A stretch of 64,000 bases of DNA, taken from assembly GCA_936432065.2 (NCBI GenBank), contig OW386289.2:36103903-36167902 (forward strand). Reading direction: 5' to 3'. The DNA is from Rutpela maculata (Eukaryota > Arthropoda > Insecta > Coleoptera > Cerambycidae). Made by a program: the position numbers and the translations under genes. Below the pieces are notes generated by a model. That model did no database searches, had not been told where the DNA came from, and was given only the letters and a program-made list of their open reading frames with translations. This document shows, piece by piece, positions 46,401 through 58,566 of this stretch. Positions within the stretch are counted from its first letter, which is position 1, and each line of letters starts with the position of its first letter.

Positions 46401-49400
46401 TCAGTTCTGGTGGTACTTGCTAATAAGCCTAGATAAAAATTGACTAGCAGAATCGAGCTTAGTTCCAGAGGAACCTTTGGGTTTTGTTCCTGCAACGTAT
46501 CCTTCTGCGTATATGGGAACTAGAGCTTGATCCGGCGAAACTCCCGCTATGGCTGTTCCTACGGGCCTTGCGATGGCCAATCCTCCTGGACCAACTACTG
46601 CTGTTGCGATCGGTTTACTAGCTGCTACGCCACCTTCACCTGAAAGTTAAATATTTAGAGATGATATTTCTATATAAACTGGTACACAGTATGTGCATTA
46701 TATTTGGACTATTATATTTTTTGGAACAAGATGGTCGATTTGATGCCCCTTTTTAACCAACTAAAAAATTTAAAAAAGAAGGGCGCATGTATGTTTCTTT
46801 TTTTTTACGTACATTTATTACTATTAAACAATACAGTATGGATTGGCTTAGGCGATTTCTATTTTGGCTTTGAAATGTAACAAATGTTTATTTATGATAT
46901 CCTCTAGGTAAGGCTAGAGATGCTTGGCAAGATGTCTCGTAAGGGAGATTTCTTATAACATAGTAGCGTAATCAGACTTACTTACTCTTCCGATAAAAAA
47001 ATGCTTAATCCGAATATTTGATTTTTACCGCATATTTTGTTACCGCAGGTGGCATTGCATTTGTAGGTGGCGACTGTCTTTCTGGTCACAAGTAGATTCT
47101 AATTTGTTCTAAACTTGAGTAAAATTTGATTTAAATTGGAAACAAAAGAAGTTCTTCTTCATCTTCATCTTAAGTGTGTCACACTGTATAATAATACTGA
47201 CGATTGACATAAGAGGAATTCTAGCGCAATTTTTTCAGGACACTACTTTAGAGGCATAAAACACCAATCTTAAATCAGTTTTTCGTACAAACGCATAGTT
47301 TTTAAAAAATCATATTTTCTACCTTCACATGCACTTTTTATCGTATGTAATATGCTTAGAATATTATCGGTTAATTTTTTCGAAAGCTTTGTTGCCTGGT
47401 AATATAAAGAGTGTAAATTGACAGTTTATTATCTGATTAAATCCCGAGCGCCTTAGCGCTCGGGATTTAATCTTTGATAATAAACTGCCAATTTACATGA
47501 ATTATATTACCTTTCGGTTACTTAGCTTGAGCAAAAATTGTTCGTGTTGGTACTGCCAATAGTCGATCTAGGTTAGTTTACCACTAATAATGATATTTGA
47601 TTGGTGCAACGTTTTCAAGAAACGGGATTTCATTGGCTATCACGTTAATGAGTGAAATAATCAATGTAAACCTGATACTGAAACACTTTGGCTTTCATCC
47701 TCTTTCGTTCTTGTGTTCACACTGTATGCGAAGGGACTTTTCAGAACTTTATTTACGTCTTACAAAAACTAGTTTTTCTCTTTTTCATAAAAAAATAGGA
47801 TATTATTTGGTAAAACACCTTTGATTAACACATCAACTGTCATAATAAATATTAATATGGCATTGACCTCCGTCAAATATCGAAATGATATGTATAATAG
47901 TTACTGCAGACGTTAGGGAAGGCGTTACTTCTGCAGTGTTCCACTTTGGGAATGCTTTTGAGATGTCTTACTAAAGTTAATTTGTCTATGATGAAGACTG
48001 GAAAGAAAGACGACTTGCGCATGTACTAACGTATAAGTCAGGATTATTCAAGAGGTGTTTGTGATAAGTCAGGAATAATCTCGTGATATATGGAAAGTCA
48101 GGATTAATTCCGATATAATTTATTAAGTCGGGAATATTCCCGAGTTTATAATAAGTCAGGATTAATCTCGATATAATTTATTAACTTGGGAATATTTCTG
48201 AATTATATATAATAAGTCAGGAGAGTCAGTCGAGATAGGACAAAATAGTGGTGGGAATTCATCAAATAGCTGTATCTCAGCAATTGATGAGATTATAGGA
48301 CTGATGTTCGGTCTCTATTGTGAATATTATCACATATTCGAAGGTCATTCTCAAATTCCACTGATTGAAAATATCACATTCACAGCTATATTAGTCCAGT
48401 CATATTAGTAATTTACGTAAAATGCATTTCTACAATAAATTATGTCTCTTTAAGTAGTAAAGCTTTCAAGAAAATCTCCAACCATGTTTTCAGAATTGCT
48501 TGTGAATGCTAATGTTAAACTGTCATGTTAAAATCCATTCAAAATTTGGGAAAAAGTTGAAATTTAACAAAAATATAAGGGTCCTGTAGCCAAAATAAAT
48601 AATTATAAAATTTCTTTACGACGCGACGATCGATAGTCTGTAAATTTTGTCAGCAGTAGCAAAAATCTTCATCAAGATTATCCATCTTGTTCCAATAAAA
48701 TCAGTGTTGGAGGATATATAGACCAGGCAACGAATGCTCAAAAAAGGGTGTAGAGGGAAATTTTAGGGATAGAAAATTTGACTTCGGGACTTTGTTTGGA
48801 CTAGTCTGGGGATGAACATATCAAAAGTCCCCACTCCTAGGTGGTGAGCGGGGAAGAGGGGGGCACTTTAAAGGTCCCACTTTTTGGTTTTTCGCTTATA
48901 TCTCGGAAACTATGCGTTGTATGGAAAAAGGTAATCTATGCAAAATTGAATATAATTAAATTTCCTACAAGAATGTTTATATTCATTTTCTTCCTATGTG
49001 TTATAGTTTACGAGATATTCGCCAGCCAAAATAGATAATTAAAAAAAAGTATTAGGTACCTTGAATATTTCTATCAAAGGGGTTTACCGTGGTCTGCTAA
49101 TAAATCACAGTCACAAAACAATCTTTATTTTACAACACTCGACGTATTTACTAACGTAATATTTTGTCGAAATCTATGCATTTCCTTAAATATACAGTGT
49201 GATTCACTTAAAATAAAGACGCCCTTATAACTTTTTTATTTTGTTTCCGATTTGAATTAAATTTGTCTCAAGTATAGAACAAATTAGGATCTACTTATAA
49301 CCAGAAAAACATGCGCCAGCTACAAAGGCATAGCCTTCTGTGGTACCAAAATATGCTGAAAAAAATAAAAACATTTTGAATGTTAAAAGTTCTAAAAAAC

Positions 49401-52400
49401 GCATCGGAAGGGCGCCACAACCGTAAATACACCAAAATTTGATTTGGTTATGGATGGGGGATTTTTCATACATAAGCTCATCTGGCAAAGGGGGTCCTCA
49501 GTTTCCGCAATTTGTGGTGGATACGTGAAATTCGTCAAGACCCATTAATATGATTTGTAATCTTTTTCAGCATATTTTGGTACCACAGGTGGCATTGCCT
49601 TTGTAGCAGGCGAATTTTTTTCTGGTCATAAGTAGATCCTAATTTGTTATATACTTGAGTAAAATTTGATTCAAATCGGAAACAAAATAAAAAAGTTATA
49701 AGGGCATCTTCATTTTAAGTTAGTCACACTGTATATTTAATGAAATGTATAGATTTCGACAAAATATTACGTTAGTAAATACGTCGAGTGTTGTATAATA
49801 AAGATTGTTTTATGACTGTAATTTATTAGCAGACCACGGTAAACCGCTTTGATAGAAATATTCAAGGCACCTAATACTTTTTTTTTTAATTATCTATTTT
49901 GGCTGGCGAATATCTCGTAAACTATAACACACAGAAAGAAAATGAATATAGACATTCTTGTAGGAAATTTAATTGTTTAATTTTGCATACATTACCTCTT
50001 TCCATACGACGCATAGTTTCCGAGATATAAGCGAAAAACCAAAAAATGGGACCTTTGAAGTGCCCCCCTCTCCCCCCTCGTTCATCACCTAGGAATGGGG
50101 ACTTTTGATATGTTCATCTCCAGACTAGTCCAAACAAAGTTCCGAAGTCAAATTTTCTGTCCCTAAAATTTCCCTCTAAAATCATTCGTTGCTTGGTCTA
50201 ATATACCAGGATTTAACTCACAAAAAGGATGAAAGGATATGGGAAGCGGAAGAGTCTGTTCCTTCTCCTAAACATCAATTTTATATACATATACAGTGTG
50301 TCCCACTTAAGGACTAGCCACCCCCGTAAAATTTTTATTTATGAACCGATTTTTATGTTTTTCTTTAATATGCGGATCTCGTAAAAAAGCATTAGAAACA
50401 TGTTCTATTAATTCCGGAACTCAGAGCCATGGCCAACTACGACCATTGTTTAAGTGCGAAATATTGAGAAGTACTATTATAGGGATTTTTAATACTAGGA
50501 ATTTTTTTCAAAATATTAGAACGGATTCTTATTCAGGACCACCTATATACCTATTGTACCAATTTTTGTCGTGGTAGTAATACAGGGTGGCCCAAAACAT
50601 TAAAAATAACTTTTTTAAAATAACGAAATTCAAAATAAAAGAACACATTACTTTTGTATTATTTAAATTATATATTGATAAAATTATTGTTATTATTATT
50701 TAAATTTTCATTTATTTTGATATTTTATAAACAATTACTATCAACCTGTAAAAAAAATTTGGATTTTTAGATTTGTAAGAACCTGAGCGGTTTGTGTTAT
50801 TACAATTTAGCACAATTAATTAACTAATCGCATGATGTCCTTTTCTTGTGAAGAATAATGAGCCATTATTATAATAATACGTAATAACTAGTTGTTTTAG
50901 TCGTTTATCAAAGAACTAAGATGCTAGTTAAACAGTGTCAGCGACAGTTATTTTTCAACTAACATTTTTTGTTTTCCACGCCTCCTAAGTTTTAAAACTT
51001 AGGAGGCGTGGAAAACAAAAACCGCTCAGGTTACAAATCTAAAAATCAAAAATTTTTTTACAGGTTTATGGTACCACCTAATTGTTTATAAAATTTCAAA
51101 ATAAATGAAAATTTATATAATAATAATACCTAATAATTTTATCAATAAATAATTTAAATAAAACAAAAGTAATGTGTTTTTTTAATTTAAATTTCGTTAT
51201 TTTAAAAACTTATTTTTACTGTTTTGGGCCACCCTGTATTACTATCACGACAAAAAAATGGTACAATAGGTATATAGGTGGTCCTGAATAAGAATCCGTT
51301 CCAATATTTTGAAAAAAAAATCCATAACAGTACTTCTCAATATTTCGCACTTAAACAATACTCGTAGTGGGCCGTGGTTTTGAGTTCCGGAATTAACGGA
51401 ACATGTTTCTAATGTTCTTTTGCGAGATCTACCTACATATTAAAAAAAAAACATACAAATCGGTTCATAAATAAAAATTTTGCGGGGGTGGCTAGTTCTT
51501 AAGTGGGACCCACTGTATATGGTGTAGTCATTATATCATTATTAATTGAGGTGTCAAGTCAATAAAGGTGGATATTGTGACTACTAGTGGGAGTAAAGCG
51601 ATGGATCGCCTTACATAATAATTATTAAAAGCACTGAAAGGGTATAAATTATATTTTACACTTTAAGGATTTAGTTTCCGATTGAGTATTTTTCTGATTG
51701 TACTACTTAGTAAAATAAATCGAAAGATACCGAAAACATCCACATCTGATGAACTGCTTTCCCAGCTAAATGTGACAAATAATCGGTTTTTAAACGTATG
51801 TGCATTGAGAACAGATAAATAAAAATTTGAACCTGTACCTTACCAGCAACTGCAAGCCCAACTGGTTTAGCTTCAGCGACTGATGCATCCTCTGGAGGTA
51901 GATTTATAGCAATGCTATCCTCGTCATCTATCTCCTCTTCTTTCTCTTCTTCTTTTCTCTTCTCCTCTTCCTCCTTTCTTTTCTCCTCCTCCTTTCTCTT
52001 CTCTTCTTCCTTCCTTTCCTCTTCTTCTTTTTTCTTTCTTTCTTCCTCCTCCTTCTTCCTTTTCTCTTCTTCCTTTTTCTTTTTATCTTCTTCTTGTTTC
52101 TTTTTGTTTTTATCTTTACTGCTCGCTGTTTTTCTCTCAAACCAAGCGCTCAAGCCTTCCCTACTTTGAAAATCAAAAGGATTAGCTTCCTCTTGAATTT
52201 TTGCTAGATTTTGTGCAGATTGGCTTAAAACGTCCATATTTTCTTTGTAAATAGCTTCCTCAGATTCACTCAATCCACCATTCTTTTTTGCAATTTCTTG
52301 TAATCCGATGACTTTTAAAGCCGTTTTCTGTATATTCCTTATGTAAGTCCCAAATTCATCAGATTCGTATTTCGAAGGCAGAGGTGGATTTTCTAGATCG

Positions 52401-52553
52401 GCAGCGTTTACCACCTCTTCTAGGTTTTCCGTATAATTTTCTGGTCGCTTTATAATTGTTGTGATTACTTTCCCATCCGGGGTTTCCACAATTTGTAGCA
52501 CTTGACCCTTGGCGCCCCCGTAAAATGGAATTATGGTTACCTTTTCCGGTTTT
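46401..52553 (-). CDS. DUF4774-domain insect protein, last two exons (46401-46639 and 51844-52553)
   Basis: The only host gene in view. Exon 51844-52553 starts after the acceptor TTATTTTTGCAG and ends at the donor G|GTAAGG in phase 1. Exon 46401-46639 begins after TTTAACTTTCAG, restores the frame and ends in TGA. The joined junction gives GLAVAGEGGVAASKP, then AVVGPGGLAIARPVGTAIAG, the glycine/alanine/valine-rich repeats of the insect DUF4774 family. The first exon here begins in phase 2, so further 5' exons (expected to carry the start and perhaps a signal peptide) lie upstream; I could not find them. Residues of the large exon include KVTIIPFYGGAKGQVLQIV, a helical section and then a charged K/E/R run of about 65 residues (coiled coil or single helix). 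Function of the family is unknown; a cuticle or extracellular role is a guess. Confidence 0.85.
47015..47200 (+). repeat. diverged copy of the arm of the 48.7-kb palindrome
   Basis: GCATATTTTGTTACCGCAGG, TGGTCACAAGTAGATTCTAA and the trailing GTCACACTGTAT match 49560-49735. It retains the short frame AYFVTAGGIAFVGGDCLSGHK then stop. Confidence 0.65.
47340..47700 (-). repeat. repeat family Y, copy 2, with hairpin at 47399-47512
   Basis: Reverse-oriented relative to 28700-30545 and without the 1.5-kb extra sequence. The hairpin has GATTAAATCCCGAGCGC and its near-complement around a four-base loop, framed by TAAATTGACAGTTTATTATC and its complement. Confidence 0.68.
48030..48235. repeat. degenerate tandem repeat AAGTCAGGATTAATCTCGATAT
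   Basis: Five or six diverged units of about 30-40 bp with the core AAGTC(A/G)GGA(A/T)TA, several carrying small palindromes such as GGGAATATTCCC. Confidence 0.7.
48719..50200. mobile_element. palindromic (foldback) element, 1.48 kb, 5-bp TSD
   Basis: TAGACCAGGCAACGAATG at the left end, complement at the right, flanked by ATATA on both sides (48714-48718, 50201-50205). Arms of about 640 bp are mirrored at high identity; the central 190 bp (about 49375-49560) is unique. Inside the gene intron. The arms include a mirrored short frame AYFGTTxGxAFVAG after an acceptor-like TTTTTCAG. Confidence 0.82.
50294..51523. mobile_element. outer palindromic element, 1.2 kb
   Basis: CAGTGTGTCCCACTTAAGGA at the left is mirrored at 51500-51523. 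The outer arms (about 285 bp each) stop exactly at an inner element: left arm ends GTCGTGGTAGTAA, right arm starts TTACTATCACGAC. Confidence 0.8.
50581..51242. mobile_element. inner palindromic element with TIR ACAGGGTGGCCCAAAAC
   Basis: The ends read TACAGGGTGGCCCAAAAC and its complement, with TA at both borders, a possible 2-bp TA duplication as in Tc1/mariner MITEs. Its arms meet in a second, perfect palindrome at 50970-51014 (CCACGCCTCCTAAGTTTTAA and complement). The left arm contains an extra segment of about 165 bp. Confidence 0.75.
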
Positions 52554-52599
52554 CTGCAAAAATAAAAAATATATCTCAACTATGTAGAATAAAATGAAG

Positions 52600-52715
52600 C
52601 AATTTCGTTAAATAAGTCTAAATCATTATATATTATATTTTTGTCAAAGAATTATTATAACTGATTGTTCATACTTTTAAAATACATTTTTATTTTCAGT
52701 AAAATATCTTTATTG
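52600..52715. other. unassigned, upstream intron sequence
   Basis: No upstream exon of the DUF4774 gene recognised here. Confidence 0.3.
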
Positions 52716-53011
52716 AAAAGTAGTTTCCATAAACACCAAAACGCTTGAACACTACATTCGAATACTGTCACTTGACGCGCATTCCGTCAACGATGTTGGC
52801 ATCATCTGGAGATGATTAATACTCAAGTATGTTGCTACATTTATACTAAAATAATGGCATGGTTGAGCGCATTCAACCAATCCTGTGATTTAATAATCAA
52901 TAAAGCAGATTATCTGGAATAGGCACTTTGTCACTATTCATACTATCACTCGATGCATGTCAGTGGTACAGTGATACTATTCGAGTATTTGTGTTAACAT
53001 AAACTACTTCA
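52716..53011. repeat. inverted-repeat element of about 300 bp
   Basis: GAAAAGTAGTTTCCATAAACAC...ATTCGAATACTGTCACT at the left, mirrored imperfectly near 52965-53011. Arms about 60 bp. Non-coding. Confidence 0.5.
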
Positions 53012-53385
53012 GAGGCAGCGTCATGCGTCACGCCGAATGTTTCAGCCCCATACAAGACTAAAAAAATGTGATTCATCGTACTATTATTTATGTATAATGA
53101 TGCATTCTGTTTTCACATGCAATATATTCAAATTAATTGTTTTCTTATCAATTGTCACTTTTATATTTTCATCCTCGTACCTTGAAACAGAGACATGAAA
53201 AATAATTTTTACTGAATGATATATTCAGGACTTCCTGTTGTCCATGGTGGTTCAAAAATTGCGTAAAATGGAAACTTTTTGAAAAATTTGTTTTTTCTAC
53301 CAGTTAAAAGAACTGTACTTTTTAAATTATTTTTAGTGCGTAAAACATATGTTTTTGCACTTTCGATCTAGTAGGTAGCAGTTAT
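53012..53385. other. unassigned
   Basis: No gene seen. Confidence 0.3.
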
Positions 53386-53389
53386 GATA

Positions 53390-55650
53390 TGTCTGTTGAG
53401 GGAAGTAGACTGATGGGTCGCGTGCGGGTGACGTCACAGTCTGAGACCTTAAGAAAAACAAACTGAAAATCTTTAACTGTCAAATGGCAACTGATTGAAC
53501 CTTTCGTAATATTATTGTTTCTATGTATATTATACATACAAAATGACAAGTTTTTGGTTTATTATTAATTGTGGAAGTGTGACAGTCCGAAACAATGCCA
53601 ATGTTTATAAAATAACCTCCATTTACAACCAGAAGAAGTTAGAGATTAAAAGACTGCAACCGATTTCATACAATTAAAAGAAATGATTTTACAAGAGCCT
53701 TCCAAGGATTTTATTAGTGGTACGTTGTTGCATATTAATGTAAGGACTTGATTTTTGGTTTATGTTATAGGAAAAACAGCCGTATCACAAGACCATGATG
53801 ATACGTCCAGTTGTATATCCTCTCTCAATAAGGGATATAATTTAAAACCCATATGTGAAACTGAAACTGCTTATGATAATAATTACTGCTGCTCAAACAA
53901 GCAATAAAGAATTCATGGTAAAGAAAATTAACATTTTATATTGGTTTGTCAGTAATTTTAATAACTATTTCTTGTTTAAAATTTAATTGAGTGAAGATGT
54001 GGAGCTGTACGGAGAGAAAGAAAAGTGCAACGGCAGAAATTGTTTTAAATAACGTACACTCCAAGAGGAAAATTTGCAGGCTTCATAAAGATATTTGATG
54101 AAGTACATAAATTAAGAAAGGAAATTCCAAAGTAGCTACCCGTTGTCAACAAGTGATGCAATGTGCCCTTTTAAAGTATATCGTGTAGTGTTCAAAAACT
54201 CAATGTTGGACTATTGGATATTGACGAACTACCTATAAAATTGAAACTTTGAAGTGGTCTCAGTCCAGTGAACGCATAAACAAAGTCTGAACGGGCTATG
54301 AAAGTGTTTGAGTTATATAAACTATGAATGCTACTTTTATTGCTTAGATAGATATTAATATAAAGTATATGTTATGTTACAATCATTTTTTTTTGTTATA
54401 ATATAAACTTTTGTAACTTATAACTTTCTTCTCGATTATTCTCAGAAGTACTAATGGACCTTGGATAATAAATTATTTAATTAATTAATATATTTTGTTT
54501 TGCTTTTAGTTACATGCATGTACCTAAGTACAGGTTCCACGTAACTGACTATTTCAGTTTACTGTAACAATATATAGTAGTAGGAGTGATAAATAAAACA
54601 TAATAAAGAGAGAATATTTAATAAAATAATAATGAACAAATGACTTACATATAATTATAAGACAAATTACATAACAATATATGAAAAATAAAGTTCTTAT
54701 AGAAATTACAATGGATTATAGTCCAATCTATAGATACATTATAGACGAGGGCTTAACTGCTGGAAGAAATTGTGTACGTCTTATTACTTAGGTACCTCAA
54801 ATAGTTGATAGCACCTCAATCTGCATTGCTTAATTTATATGGGGTCCTTTTCACAAAATTTACAGCGGTTAATTCGTTGACCATAGCCATGTTTACTGCT
54901 AAAAATCTAAAAGGAAATGCTCTTGTCACTAAGTAGTGAACATGTTTTGTCTAGACTAGTAACACATTCACAGTAAGTACTAAAGAACCATCTGAATCTG
55001 CAATAGTCCAAGGAGTCAATTGCTTTTGTTCACGATGCTACGAGTTCATAACCTGAAAAATGAATTTGTACGTTAGCAATTATTTATAAAGCGACATTTA
55101 ATTAGGCAAGTATATATGAAAAGAATGGTTGATCACTGATAACAATTCTTACCTTTGCAACAAGCTTTTATTCTGTAAATTTCTTGCACAGTACTTTTTT
55201 CACCTAACCACAAACAGCTTCAAGACTTTTGAATGCTTTGAACTCATCCTTCTGTCTATGTACTTCTCTCAAAAACCAAGTAATTCGCAGTATCCCCATG
55301 TGTAATATTTGGAAGCACATTAATATTTATACTAAAGCATTTTTTTCTCAAAATATAAGGATTTAATTCGATGGCAGCAGTATACCTAACCTCTACATCA
55401 CGAGACAATTCTGCAAAATACGAACTAACTGTCTTCCTGACAAACAAAATTGAGGATATAAAAGTATTAAGAATAGTTGCAGATGTTAAATAATCCAACA
55501 TTAAGCTTTTAAATGGCACAAACACAGCAAAATTCACTTTAAAGAAAAACATTTTGATTCAATGACAGCTGTTTGTTTTTCCTAAGGTCTCAAAACCTGT
55601 GACGTCGGCGCACGTGACCCATACAATGTTCACGTGGTTGTCATAACATA
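53390..55650. mobile_element. TIR element H, about 2.25 kb
   Basis: GGGTCGCGTGCGGGTGACGTC with TGAGACCTTAAGAAAAACAA at the left is mirrored by the complements at 55560-55625. TIRs are about 100 bp; outer borders and the target duplication are uncertain. The only readable gene piece is on the minus strand near the right TIR (55200-55552). The rest is AT-rich with no intact frame. Confidence 0.6.
55200..55552 (-). pseudogene. fragment of a repeated protein, possibly YqaJ-associated
   Basis: A 98-codon open frame contains AIELNPYILRKKCFSININV then LPNITHGDTANYLVFE, and a frame shift later gives HRQKDEFKAFKSLEAVCG. A block reading roughly LPxITxxDIxNYL...T...LKAYKSLEAY is, from memory, found in SWIM/YqaJ-type transposon-associated proteins of invertebrates, so this may be the same. 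There is no upstream exonuclease motif in view. A tentative call, made on one conserved block. Confidence 0.4.
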
Positions 55651-55655
55651 TTTCC

Positions 55656-56046
55656 CAAGAGAAGTAAGTGAATAATTGACTATATTTAGTATTTTATTTT
55701 ACTTTATTAACATTAATCGTAAAAGTACAACCTGCAAAATTGGAAATACTTATAAATCTATTATTACTAGTTAATTCCTTAGATATGTTATTTAAGTTGA
55801 CAATGTCTGTATCTATATTTGAGGATAAATTCTTTTTTTGTCGTAACTGTTACAAGTTCCTATAATTGTTTTGGCTTGTCAACAAACAGTCCCCACGGCT
55901 CATGCGTTACACTTCCCATTCTTAAAAAGTACTACTTTATGCACTTGTTGCATAAATTACTATTTTATTGGTACGATGCTATAATTAATTTTCATAATAA
56001 TTACTTTTGGACAGACGACAATTTACACGATATAGTGTATTTGTAA
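55656..56046. other. unassigned
   Basis: No gene seen. Confidence 0.3.
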
Positions 56047-57054
56047 TGAAGGCAGAAATAGTGTAAATTTTTCTTACAAATACGAGATTACCCCCCCCCC
56101 CCGTTCTAGAGGGTGCTGAACACGATGCAAGTGGTGGGAGAAGTTATTGACCGTCGGAACCTCCTGAAACCGCCAAAAACCACTCCTTTTATGAATCCCT
56201 TTATGTTTTCATATATAAACGAATCTGGGGAGTGATATATTGACGGGATATACTTGAAATATCATAGAAGGGGGTTATAGAGTAAGTGGAATTCAAACAG
56301 CAGGCCTAGGGGGTTGATTAAACCCGCCCGAGGGGTGGAAAATCACTTTTTTTTTAAATGATTCGGTTCAAACGCGTATTTCCCAGTTTTCGGGGTCGCT
56401 GATCACGGGAAAAATATTCCTTTTTATATCCATCCTTCTCATCCTTAAAACACCATAAACACTCACCATAAAGCATGCTCTCCAGGATTTACAGGTTTTT
56501 TAACACATGATCGTTATTCACTCCTGTGTATATCCCTTAATTTTTTCACGAAAGAGAAGGTGGTAGCGACCTAGGGGGTTGCTTCTACCCTTTCACGAGG
56601 TGTAAAATTCATTAATTATTCTTTGGATCGTCAATACGAGCTCCCCAGTTTTCGCAGGCACTGATCACGATAAAAATATTCACCTTCATCCCTCAGCGAG
56701 TCCGAAAACGGGAGAATACGCGTTTGAACCGAATTATTTTCCACCCCTCAGGAGGGTTTAATCAACCCCCTAGGCCTGCTGTCAGGATTACACTTACTCT
56801 ATAACCCCCTTCCATGTTATTTCAAGTATAAAAAATAAAAGTATAAAAAATCACTCCCCAGACCTGTTTATATATGAAAACATAAAGGGATCCACAAAAG
56901 GGGTGATTTTTGGCCGTTTCAGGGGTTTGCGGCGATCAAAAACTTCTCCCACCACTTGCATCGTGTTCAGCACCCGCGGAAACGAGGGTTCGTCTTTACA
57001 CGAAATATTTACAAAAAAGTCGTCTTATAATGCTTCAGTACAAAGACTAATATA
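56047..57054. mobile_element. palindromic element family P, copy 2
   Basis: About 1 kb, arms of about 450 bp. GGTGCTGAACACGATGCAAG and CAGGCCTAGGGGGTTGATTA at the left with complements at the right, matching the copy at 23236-25003. A run of 14 C at 56091-56104 in place of CTTTCCCCC. No coding frame. Confidence 0.78.
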
Positions 57055-57253
57055 ATGAAATACCGGTTCCATGTTTATTAAATGTATGCCTTCAGTGATG
57101 GGTCTTATCGCCAATTTCCCGAAGAAAAGCTTACTGTAGTGTCAAAATCTGTTCCATTACATGTGACTCAAGATAAGGCTGCCTCGTCTTCCAGATATAA
57201 ATCCTGTTTTTATGGGGCGACTTAATCTCATATGCTAAATACCTGCGTTATTA

Positions 57254-57500
57254 TAGGATTTTGCAGAGTGAGAGGGAAATATGCGTTTATTTTCGGTTTA
57301 TTATAAATATTTAAAAAATCATAAATGGTATAATCTTTAAAATAGTTCCAGGTACTTCACATTGCTCTAAGGAATACAACCATATACAGTTTTTATCATA
57401 AATTTTGTATATAGTTAAATGACATGGCTCTAAGAATGAAATTAGGAACTATTTTCATTGACAAACTAAAATATTCAACTACAATAGAAATTTATAATAC
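57254..57500. repeat. half copy of the 44.1-kb MITE
   Basis: TAGGATTTTGCAGAGTGAGA, then GCGTTTATTTTC and ATACAGTTTTTATCATAAAT follow the reverse strand of 44250-44488. The other end is missing. Confidence 0.65.
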
Positions 57501-58566
57501 ATAAAAATATAATATCTGATTAGCAATACATACATCATTTTTATTTAACACATTCATTCAAAAAATCAATAATGAATAAAAATTTCGTTTTAAAACTGAG
57601 ACTAGGGTTAACTAAAACAAACAGTCAAAACAAGTAAGCAATAAAATATTCACGCTCACCAGATTTTACGGCTAGACCTCAATTATTCTAATTCTTAATG
57701 CATATTTTCCGAAAACGGTTCTTTCTAGGGAAAAAATATATACTTAAATCATAGAAAAAAATATATCAGAGAAAACTCAGTGGCGTATCAAGTTTTCACA
57801 AAAAAATGACTTAACTAACTACGCTACTGAAAAGATAATACTATTACGGTTAAAATTTGCTACATATCAATATAGAAATCCAGGTGTCTAGATGAATGCT
57901 TACACTAATATTAATAATATTCAAAACCGTTCTTAAATGATTTGAAAAATTAATTATTTTTTGCCAAAAAGAGACATTTCCGCATATATGCTTTTTTTGT
58001 ATAACAGTTGACTTCCGGAACGAAGTTTTGATGAAAATGAAAGTTTCCATTAAAGTATCTGAATATTCAGAAAGTTTCCAAAATTTCGGAAAAGCCTCCA
58101 AAACTTCCGGAAAGTTTCTAAATATTTCCCTCAATGTTTACAATTTCTCATACTTTAAAATTGCCGCCATGATTATCTGGTGACGTCTAATTCGGTAATA
58201 CAACTTCAAATCCCAAAAGTTCAGTTTTTATTTGTTTATTTTCACTATCGCTTCTTGATGAATGTACTTCAGTATTGTTTTTTTTTACATTAAAAACAAA
58301 AACTATACATACTTTTATTTTTTACAAGTTATAATACATTTAGAAGTTTTATTTAAATCAAATTATGTTGTGTTCGATAGTTTATTAGTCTTTTAAGTGT
58401 TCAAATTAAATAAACATTTATTTATTATTTTATTTATGTTTTTAACTTTTTAACTTTTCATTCCATATAACTATAATATGTTATTATTTCATTTCTGTCT
58501 TGCCTTCCTTTACAATTTTGTTTCTACACCGTGCACAAGAAAGAAGTTATGACTTACGAGTCTTAT
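57501..58566. other. unassigned
   Basis: No supported gene. A run of repeated GGAAAGTTTCxAAA-like phrases at 58060-58125 is locally repetitive. Confidence 0.35.

Larger units (their letters stand above)
46640..48718. other. intron of the DUF4774 gene, 3' portion
   Basis: Non-coding apart from repeats listed separately (47015-47200, 47340-47700, 48030-48235). The whole intron is 46640-51843. Confidence 0.7.

Noticed and set aside
51912..52169. Serine/phenylalanine-rich open frame on the plus strand
   Set aside because: It is the mirror of the lysine/glutamate-coding run of the DUF4774 exon on the minus strand.
53540..53790. THAP zinc-finger N-terminus in element H
   Set aside because: The cysteine and histidine pattern required for a THAP domain could not be completed in any frame.
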